Shown here one piece after another: positions 56,745 through 64,000 of a DNA stretch of 64,000 nucleotides. The stretch comes from Platycnemis pennipes. Lineage: Eukaryota; Arthropoda; Insecta; Odonata; Platycnemididae. The stretch spans positions 93,825,470 to 93,889,469 of the forward strand of contig OW121848.1 of NCBI GenBank assembly GCA_933228895.1, in the 5' to 3' direction. Within the stretch, counting starts at the first letter, position 1. Each line of letters opens with the position of its first letter. A model generated the notes under the pieces. The model searched no databases. It was not told the origin of the DNA and saw nothing but the letters and a program-made list of their open reading frames with translations. Made by a program: the position numbers and the translations under genes.

Positions 56745-56865
56745 GGCTACGTGCGTGGTGGAGAGCACTTCAAGTTCAGTACTTCGATCGCCGGATGCGA
56801 CGCTTAGCCGTGAACCTCTTGGCGCCTCCCCCGTTGTGGAGCGGGGTAGTGCAGACAGTTTTTTT
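56745..56865 (+). mobile_element. SINE type A, body fragment
   Basis: GTGGTGGAGAGCACTTCAAG, TTCAGTACTTCGATCGCCGG and ACCTCTTGGCGCC. Confidence 0.75.
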
Positions 56866-56904
56866 TCCGCCCTTCCTCCATTAAAATCCATAGTCGACGA
56901 GCTC

Positions 56905-57015
56905 ACTTTGTGGAACACTTTCATTGTAAATGAAACTTTAGATACTTTGTAGTTTTCCACACTTTTTTATATAACCTCTACCGGTTTCAACATCTCAGCG
57001 TCATTTTGAAGATTA
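56905..57015. repeat. Single arm of a foldback
   Basis: TAGTTTTCCACACTTTTTTA and CCTCTACCGGTTTCAACATC match the left arm of 29469-29614; no complementary arm is present. Confidence 0.65.
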
Positions 57016-57070
57016 TCGCCTTCCTCCATTGCCTGAAGTATTCCCAGTTCATTTTCATTCTGTATGGGTA

Positions 57071-57207
57071 AATGAAAGTACTTAGTGGACTCTCGAGTAG
57101 TTTTATTGGGACGACCTAGGTTTTGACACGTAGTGTCATCATCATTACGTGTCAAAACCTAGGTCGTCTCAATAAAACTACTGTGGAGTCCACTAAGTAC
57201 TTTCATT
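57071..57207. repeat. 137-bp palindrome, CCTAGGTTTTGACACG core
   Basis: 57071-57133 pairs with 57147-57207 almost perfectly (AATGAAAGTACTTAGTGGAC..., AGTTTTATTGGGACGACC, TAGGTTTTGACACGTA). The loop is TGTCATCATCAT. Confidence 0.92.
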
Positions 57208-57299
57208 CATCTATAATGGACGACTTAACACCTTGTGTCGCCGGAATTTGTTTCCTCTATTTCGTTTTAATGCGTAAGGATCCGTGTTCAGTCCCATCT

Positions 57300-57609
57300 A
57301 CTTGCTTAGCATCCGTGCTGCTCGTCTCCTCCTTTGTTCAGCCTCCTCTCTCCTTGCACGAATGCCTTCCCGGTGACTTTTGCTGCGAACTTGCGAAAAC
57401 TGCTGCGGCGGCCGGCATTCGCGGTGCTGTCCCCCGATTCCCTTTCATCCTCCGCCCACCTCCCACTCAGAAGAGCGCCTCCCGCCGAATTCCCGCCCTG
57501 GACCGTTAGGTTCCGAATTCCTCACGTGCGGTGTTTTACATTGCGCGCCCACGTGTTCTGTTGCCACCCCGATCGAACGTCTTTTCGCCGCAGTCACACG
57601 AATCAGAAT
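57300..57609. other. GC-rich island, left half
   Basis: GC- and CpG-rich; continues at 60111-60520 once the 2.5-kb insert is removed, forming one ~720-base island. Open frames (up to 128 codons, proline/arginine-rich) have no motifs. Lies inside Cdk4 intron 2. Confidence 0.55.
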
Positions 57610-58306
57610 AGACCTCTGGACAATTTTTTAAATCTCCTTGAAATGCACTTAAAAAATTGTTAATTATACTAAAACACCTTAGCGATGAAAATTATGCATT
57701 TATTTAATGTATTTTTCGAGAAATAAGCAAAAGAAATGCCCAGAAAACACGCCCACTCTAAAACGTATTGTGATTGGCCGGCTGAAAGTGACGTCAGCTC
57801 CTGCAATGGAGAGGAAAACGGCGGAACGTACTGTACCTGTGGACGTTGTTTTCAACATTTGTTGTCGGATTTAGATATCTTTGGTGTGGTTAAGGAAGGC
57901 TGCGAACATATATGATTTCTTTAGAAGGTATGGAGTCTGAGTTTGTCAAAACTGACGCAAGAAATCTTCCGAAAATCTCAACATTAGCAATGTTTTCATA
58001 CGTATCAACACCGTGTTTAAATGTAACTTCGTTCAATCTTTGAAGAAAACATGATTCAAACATAAATCCAAAGAGTTAAGATGGCGAGGTAAAAGCATGT
58101 CAATGTTTGAAAATGAATGTTCATTTGAATTTTGTAATATTCATAATATGGCGATGATGAATGTTTTGGTGTTAGGGTTGTTCGTGAGGAACACGACGAT
58201 GATGCCATCGGCTATGTGCAGGTTAAACTCGATAAAATGTTGTTCGTGGTCGTGTATGCCCCGAGCATAAACTAATATGTCGTGGAAGCACATATTTTGA
58301 TGGATG

Positions 58307-58340
58307 GCGAAGACAAGTAGGTATACCTACTTGTCTTCGC
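58307..58340. repeat. Perfect 34-bp palindrome
   Basis: GCGAAGACAAGTAGGTA followed directly by its reverse complement, no loop. Lies within the 2.5-kb element. Confidence 0.97.
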
Positions 58341-58577
58341 TATAGACTATAGTGAGCATTTCGTGCAGGGATTGCGTACGTCAAGTTCGGGACCACAAAA
58401 ATAAGATGTATTATGGGCATCTACTTTATCCATTTGTTTACATCTACATCTACATAATACTTTGAATTACTTTGTTTACTTTGAATTACTGCTCCAATAT
58501 GTGTCGACATCTCTCTATTTTCAGGCACATTATATCATTAATGTATCATTTGGGATGTTTTCAAGGATTCGGATTAA

Positions 58578-58797
58578 GGTATCGGTATCGATACATTAAC
58601 CCGTACGAGTTAATGTGTATATGCATGAACGCGAAAATTCCCCGTGTAACCACACCAAAATGTACCAATGAATGAATGCGTGAACAGAAAATAGATCCTG
58701 TTCTTTTTGGTTCATGCACTAACGAACAAGTTGAGCAGAAACCATTCACGCAAATGTACATTAAGCCGTACGTGTTAATGTATCGTGTAACCAGGCC
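58578..58797. mobile_element. 220-bp MITE flanked by TTAA
   Basis: The right end (reverse complement) GGCCTGGTTACACGATACAT, then TAACACGTACGG; the left end GGTATCGGTATCGATACATT, then AACCCGTACGAG. TTAA at 58574-58577 and 58798-58801. Nested in the 2.5-kb element. Confidence 0.8.
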
Positions 58798-60108
58798 TTA
58801 AAGGCCTAAATAAAAAATACAATGAACGTGAAAATCTTTTGTTTGTAGTGGCATAACCTTATGGTGCAGTTATGAGTTTTGATACGATTTCCAAGAACTT
58901 CCTTTTGGGGAAATATATATTGGGCTATTGAGACAAAGGGGGATTAAAAAACCCTTGATTACCGAATGTAACGAGGAACTTCAAAATTCAACCTGTGTCG
59001 CAGCAAGCAAGTGCGATCGTGATCCTACATTCTAATGTTGTGTGGTGTAATATTGGTGTATTTGGCATATTAGCTGATCTCGACGCAGACGCGGTATGTC
59101 GAAACGTGAATCTAATGAGTTAAATCGTGAAGGTAATGCAAAGAAATAAATATTCCCGTCTACAACTACTTTGGTTTAATAAATTGTTTTTATGTGCACA
59201 AGTAGCCATTCACGCATCCATCGTTCACGCTGACCTTCGAAAATTGAAATTGACCGGTGAAAATTACTGCTTGTGATTAATAAAAGTTAGGACATCTAAT
59301 CTTGAAAAGTAAGCAGCGATAGGTTCAGTGGGTTCAGTCTTTTAATCATAATTGAAAGTTGCTTAGCGAACTTTTTCAAACATGGCATATTGCCTGATAT
59401 GGAAAAGATTTTTCGTGACATATGTCCAGCACATTTCCCTCGTACTCTGATTACTGATTTGTGCATGCATTAAATTTCCTAGCAGTTTTTCAATCAATGA
59501 AAAAACTTTACCGAATAATATTGAGCCCATATGTCAATCGCATCAATACTACTACTGGCGGCGCTTTGTTTTGGCCTAGTTTCTGCACAATTAAGATACA
59601 ATTAAGTTTAATTTAGTTTCCAGAATTGGTAAAATGAATATAGACAGAGTGAACGTTCAAAAATGCACACGTTTGATCGCATGGACAAAGTTTCATTTCG
59701 CTTGCACTTCTTTCTTCACCCATATTATCCTGTTTCGGGTAATTAAAAAAATAATTGTTGGGAGGCATTTCCGTTGGTGTCATTATATTTTGGCACAAGA
59801 CAACATTTAAAACAACGCTTTGGCATATGAAAATAAAGTGCGTTCATGAAAGACATTTCAATAGTGATCTCCTAAACGCTTCAAACTTCGCATAGAAATA
59901 TACGCACCGCGACCGCTGTTGCAGGACCTGACGTCATTCAAGATGGCAGCGATGCGAATTACGTTTTTGCGAGGGACCAGCTCGTTGCGATTCAAATGCT
60001 TATATTTTAAAAATAAAATACTTTCTGTCAAAACTGCTTTCGCAGCAAGTAATTTTTTTGTTTAAACTCTACGAAAATGCCTTTATTGGAATATGTGTCC
60101 AGAGACCT

Positions 60109-60359
60109 ATTCGGGATTTCGCCACCACCACCCCCCACTCTCCAACCCCCACTGTCGTTGATTTGGTCTCTCACCCCCCGCCGCCTTTGGGGATCCTCCC
60201 TCCGCCCACGTGTTCTGTTGCCACCCCGATCGAACGTCTTTTCGCCGCAGTCACACGAATCAGAATTCGGGATTTCGCCACCACCACCCCCCACTCTCCA
60301 ACCCCCACTGTCGTTGATTTGGTCTCTCACCCCCCGCCGCCTTTGGGGATCCTCCCTCC
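60109..60359. repeat. GC-rich tandem duplication (156-bp unit)
   Basis: 60109-60203 and 60265-60359 are identical over 95 bases. The spacer 60204-60266 is identical to 57547-57609 (63 bases). Together these are two copies of a 156-bp unit, the first split by the element at 57610-60108. A 12-base C run follows at 60369-60380. Confidence 0.95.
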
Positions 60360-61320
60360 CCCACTTATCCCCCCCCCCCCAATCCGTCTCCTCTCGTTCC
60401 TCGATTCCCGGATCTCCACGTTCGATTCGTTGGCGGAACGGGACTGCGTGATGTTTCATGTGATCGATTCCGTACGTGTCAATCAGCGCACTTGATCCAG
60501 AAAAATTCATTTTTTTAGGATCAGGGGCGAGGTCATGGATCTTCCTTTTGCGTTGTCGATCTCTCAGCCAGCGAACTAGCAGTTATTCTGGGGTTTCGAT
60601 CGACATCCTAGAGGGCTCTTTTTTTCAATGTTCACAATTTTCTTTTACCTCCTCATGTTTTTTCCTATTTTAACAAATTTTGGTTGTATTTGTAGATATG
60701 ATTACGATCTAAGACAATCCAATTAATAGGGTTACATCTCACCGTCCAACGTAACTAAATACTTAACCAAATCTTCAGGTGGCCGGAGCGATTTTTTAAA
60801 ATTCTATCCTGTCTTCGCAGCAAAATTACACGCTACAATCAATTATTTATGGTGTAGCCGTCTTATCTGAGTAACTAACGAATTGTAAAACATTATTCCT
60901 GTAAGCATATCATTAATTCTTTTTATTATATCATTAAAGTAATCTGTGTATTAGCTGCATCGTCATGAATTATTCACCTGATTCCTTCACCTGAAGAAGG
61001 TCAATTTTTAAATCGAATTCCAATATTTTTACGGCAGTGAGGCATTTTAGTGGTGAAGGAGAGGATTGAAAGTCGGGTGCACTTTTGAAAGATTATTTTG
61101 GTTTTTTAATGCATGCAGCATCTTGAATGCAATATTATATTAATTCTTGTAAAAAGAAAGTCTACAGAATACATTACCGCAAATAAAGAAAGACCTCATT
61201 AAAATATGTAATAAATAATAATTTATTAAAAATTAATGAAATTAAATAATTAATAAAAAATGGCATATCTTTTTACGTAATATGAAAATAAAGCACAATA
61301 TGTAACAATTGCCACCACAT
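60360..61320. other. End of GC island, then unassigned AT-rich DNA
   Basis: GC-rich to about 60520. Beyond that AT-rich with ACCTGATTCCTTCACCTGAAGAAGG near 60978 and no recognised element. Confidence 0.4.
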
Positions 61321-61324
61321 CGAA

Positions 61325-61454
61325 CTCGACTGGGACTCGAACCTGGAACTCCCTGATTTCCGGTCAGGTACTCTGTCAAGTACTTGGCCGAGTAGAGGCC
61401 TCGGAGAGTTACTGGCCGGAAATCAGTGGCTTCCGTGTTCGAGTCCCGGTCGAG
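61325..61454. mobile_element. Two tRNA-like SINE heads, head to head
   Basis: Arms 61325-61363 and 61416-61454 are reverse complements with 6-7 mismatches. Each carries a B box (GGTTCGAGTCCCAG on -, TGTTCGAGTCCCGG on +) and ends on the same CTCGAC/GTCGAG. The A-box-like TTGGCCGAGTAGAGGC lies in the shared centre. No acceptor stems. Confidence 0.82.
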
Positions 61455-61739
61455 ATGGATTTTTTTCTCTGTAGAAATACTGGTATTGTGCATTCAAGAG
61501 GCTGACTCTGCTAAGGCATTCGCGGCTCGTTCGCAATCCTCGAAAATGAAGCATTTGCGTTAATTTCTCTCAGGGTCGCGTGTCTGACACCTCCGAATTT
61601 TACAAAGGACTGCTTAAAAATACATATCTTACTACCTAAAAGGGAAACGGGAAAAACATATTTCGCTGGGATTCTCCCTTGCCCGCAAATTCTTCAAAGA
61701 TTGAATGCGTTGTTCGCACGTTCGTCTGGGACACCATTG

Positions 61740-62430
61740 ATATTAGCGCCCGCAGGAGTGCGCGGGTGGCAGCCGCCAGCTGAGGCACCGGTGCGAGGAG
61801 GGCGGAACGAGGTTGAGGGAGGCCGGAGACAACGGCGGCGGGGGTGGCCGGGATGAGGCCCCTTGCCATGCGGGAGGCTGCGTTGCATTCCCGTCTATCC
61901 GAAGGAGGAGCAAGTCTCTCTCTCTGGACCCAAAATGGCCGACTCTCGCGAACACACGCACACACACATGGACACCATGTAGGGAAGTAATCGTCCGGGG
62001 GTCCGCGGGGGAGTGTGGCGAAAGTGGGGTGGGGGGTTTGCTCTTTCCCTCTCTCCCACGCCTCCTCCCCTCCTCTCTTTTCCTCCTCTTCTTCTTTCTC
62101 CGGTCGGCCGGCTTCTCTCTCTCTCTCTCTCTCTCGCCCCCCTTGTGTGGAGGGGTGAGGGAGAGGTCCCGACCGGGACGGCCTTTCTCGCATCTCTCCC
62201 TCCACATTCCAGAGGCTGTGTTGTTTATTTTTTTCCCCGACCAAGGGAGGGTTTCGGCGGAAACGGCGGACGAAACTGGCGCGCGGGGCCTGTTGTACCA
62301 GAGGCGCCACCCAATCTCGAGCTCTTCCGCTCGAAAGACACGGGGATTTTGCGTCCGGCGTGGACCAGTGCGGTCATCAATCCTGAAGGCCGTCGCTCGA
62401 GGATTGCTTGCTCCGGTTCACAGTCAGTAG
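61740..62430. other. GC-rich island with (TC)n and (CA)n runs
   Basis: CpG-rich ends surround a (CA)n-like run (61952-61967) and (TC)n (62115-62134). The 224-codon - frame and 205-codon + frame overlapping here are low-complexity and mutually antisense, so neither is called. Within Cdk4 intron 2; could be an internal promoter. Confidence 0.5.
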
Positions 62431-62789
62431 TCTGGTCGTTAAGGCTCCTGCTTGGCTTGTCGCAGGACCGAATGCTGTCTGCTGAATGCGTAATGAGCGT
62501 ATTATTTGTCTAAGGACAATGGGCTTAGGTTGGACGTTGCGAGAAAACAACAGTTGGAGGGTCTAAAACTCACGAGTACCTACTGATGGATGAAGTGTTT
62601 CATTATCAATATGTATTGCAACGAGTTGCATGGAAAAATCCCCACAAGGAAGAACTACCGGGCGAAAATAGCACCTGCTCTACTTCCGTGCTTGCATCCA
62701 AGTTTTTTTCAAAGTTTGGCGCTCCTGCAAACTGCGCAATTGTTTGGTTTTTCGTGAAGCGAGATTGGTATGACGCAGGTCTCTAGTCG

Positions 62790-62975
62790 ATTCTCCTATC
62801 TTCCTTTTTCTTTGTATTCAGGTAATTTTTCTCTGTTACTTTCTTCTCCGCTTACTTCGTACATCCCATTGGACTGTCTTACTCGGCCTTTCTCACCATT
62901 TAAGTTTCCCATGGCGACTGTCTTTATAAGGCCATCGCGTCTCAAAATGTGTTCGACTGGTTTGTCTCTCCACAG
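62790..62975 (-). mobile_element. LINE 3' fragment
   Basis: The - strand reads CRLWRDKPVEHILRRDGLIK, then TVAMGNLNGEKGRVRQSNGM, a worn form of the GHILRHDGL...GRPR tail. Confidence 0.75.
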
Positions 62976-62984
62976 CCGGCATTT

Positions 62985-63145
62985 ACAGGTCGGTAGCGCG
63001 CTGGCCTGGCAACCCAAAGGCACCGGGGTTCGACTCCATGCAGGGCACGGTTATTCTGTTTGCCCCGGGACTATTGGGTTAGAGGATGCAGTGCGACATT
63101 AGCCGATGGAGCCCCTAGAAAAAACCGATGGCTACTACTTATGGT
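62985..63145 (+). mobile_element. SINE type B
   Basis: A box GTCGGTAGCGCGCTGGCCTG, B box GGGGTTCGACTCC; body GTTTGCCCCGGGACTATTGG, CAGTGCGACATTAGCCGATG, GAGCCCCTAGAAAAAACCGA and TGGCTACTACTT. Complete-looking and inserted directly against the LINE fragment. Confidence 0.8.
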
Positions 63146-63149
63146 TTCT

Positions 63150-64000
63150 CTCGTCGCTTCAGTTTTTTCATCAGGTTCTTTTTGTCTCCTATCCCTCATA
63201 TTCTTTGTTACTCACCCCGTCTATCTATTTCATCATAAATATTATTTCGTCGCAGAGCACTTCAAATGTTTCCAGTCTTGCCTTTTTTTGCGGCTTTAAT
63301 GGTTTACGAATCTCGATTATAACGCTCCAGATTTCCATTCGAATGAAGTGGCCCCTCCCTTCAAGTCTCTGTCTTCTGCTGTGAGTGGCCTAATCTTCTT
63401 TTTAGAATGCTCTTTTTTCCTGCGATATTGCAGTGGTGGTAATTCCTTCTGACTGTGTCCATTATTGGGTATTCAGCTTTCTTAATAACAAAAAATATTC
63501 AAACTCTTCACCCTGTTTTCCCAGAGAACCTTTTATTTAAGCTGCGCCTTAAACGTGTTGGTATTCTTTCACTTTTCCTCTCCTTTCAAGGTGTACGCCC
63601 ACTGAATTGAAATGAGAGCGCGTATTCCTCAAGAAAGTCAAATGGTGGAATGAATCTTAATGAAATTAGTTTAGATGGTAATTATGTGGCATTACGAAAC
63701 TTGCATCTATAACAATGTATTTTGCGTCGTGCCTGCGTGTAAGTTGAATAAGCTCAACGCAAGATAAGGCAGCGATTACTGGATGAAGGGCTTCCACGCG
63801 TGCCGTGTTTAGCGCATACCACGGACGTTGATAGTGCTGGGGGTAGAGAAAGAGAGATATGGAGGTATGCAGAGTAGGATATTGCACCTTGGAACACAAT
63901 GCGAAGGCTAAGGAGGAAGATGCCCTTGGTCCGGGAAGTGCCAAGAAAATGGACAAACAATGAAGGATTGATGTAAGGAAGTCGAATTGCAAAGAAGAAA
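63150..64000. other. Unassigned right edge
   Basis: AT-rich, short frames only. No Cdk4 exon recognised. Confidence 0.4.

Larger units (their letters stand above)
57610..60108. mobile_element. 2.5-kb DNA element with ~200-bp degenerate TIRs
   Basis: The left end AGACCTCTGGACA and the reverse complement of the right end AGGTCTCTGGACA match at 11 of 13. Further in, AATAAGCA and AAACGTATTGTG...TGACGTCAGCTCCTGCA (57761-57805) recur inverted as AAACGTAATTCG...TGACGTCAGGTCCTGCA (59966-59920). Spacing from end to TGACGTCA is 179 and 172 bases. AT at 57608-57609 and 60109-60110 is the 2-bp duplication. No transposase is recognised; the interior holds a MITE (58578-58797) and a 34-bp palindrome. Superfamily unknown. 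Confidence 0.85.

Noticed and set aside
60028..60510. 160-codon frame with internal protein repeat
   Set aside because: The repeat is the DNA tandem duplication; frames are open on three registers, so no coding claim.
61636..62310. 224-codon open frame on the - strand (and 205 codons on +)
   Set aside because: Arginine/glutamate/proline-rich low complexity driven by (TC)n and GC-rich DNA; both strands are open at once; no motif.
1..64000. CRISPR arrays, operons, rRNA, viral genes
   Set aside because: No regularly spaced direct repeats with unique spacers, no polycistronic gene blocks, no rRNA signatures, and no retroviral gag/pol/env-type frames; reverse-transcriptase remnants are all of the non-LTR kind.

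Overview
The window reads as nuclear DNA of an arthropod, most likely an insect with a large, repeat-rich genome. It has spliced coding exons, long AT-rich noncoding tracts, tRNA-derived SINEs, decayed LINEs, mariner and pogo DNA transposons, and CpG-rich islands. I see no operons, CRISPR, rRNA or intact tRNA genes. I lean towards a hemimetabolous insect, but the sequence alone does not settle the order.

Only one host gene can be supported: the 5' coding part of a cyclin-D-dependent kinase of the Cdk4/6 family on the + strand. Its first coding exon (51237-51405, ATG at 51303) and second coding exon (52264-52432) join in phase. They encode the N-terminal ~90 residues: the glycine-rich loop, the VALK lysine and the PMSTLRE (PSTAIRE-type) helix. 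I found no later exon before 64000, so intron 2 is at least 11.5 kb. The 5' noncoding exon(s) and promoter were not identified; several CpG-rich islands upstream (9.5, 24.9, 28.8, 37.6, 40.2, 42.1 and 43.6 kb) are candidates.

Almost everything else is transposon debris, layered by nested insertion. 0-5 kb: LINE 3' fragments, a SINE and a 5'-truncated Jockey-type LINE. 6-9 kb: a SINE, then a decayed mariner with TA duplications carrying a nested SINE. 12.4-14.3 kb: an internally deleted pogo-like element with a PHD-type zinc finger, inserted in an older MITE. 14-26 kb: palindromic foldbacks, a 2.3-kb TTAA-flanked element, and a SINE split by a 470-bp MITE with a TAA duplication. 27-37 kb: a MITE, CpG-rich sequence, LINE ends, a second TTAA-flanked element and SINE copies. 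38-51 kb: CpG islands, four SINE types and LINE ends. 55-63 kb (inside Cdk4 intron 2): SINEs, foldbacks, and a 156-bp tandem duplication whose first copy is split by a 2.5-kb inverted-repeat element.

Three items look least explained: (1) a group of near-perfect palindromes sharing one core (ACCCRGGTTTCGAC, then TCATCATCAGGTGA-like) although their arms differ; (2) the 2.5-kb element at 57610-60108, whose exact empty site survives in the neighbouring tandem copy; (3) pairs of tRNA-like SINE heads arranged as inverted repeats. All coordinates for repeats come from reading by eye, and their edges may be off by tens of bases unless a target-site duplication is given.
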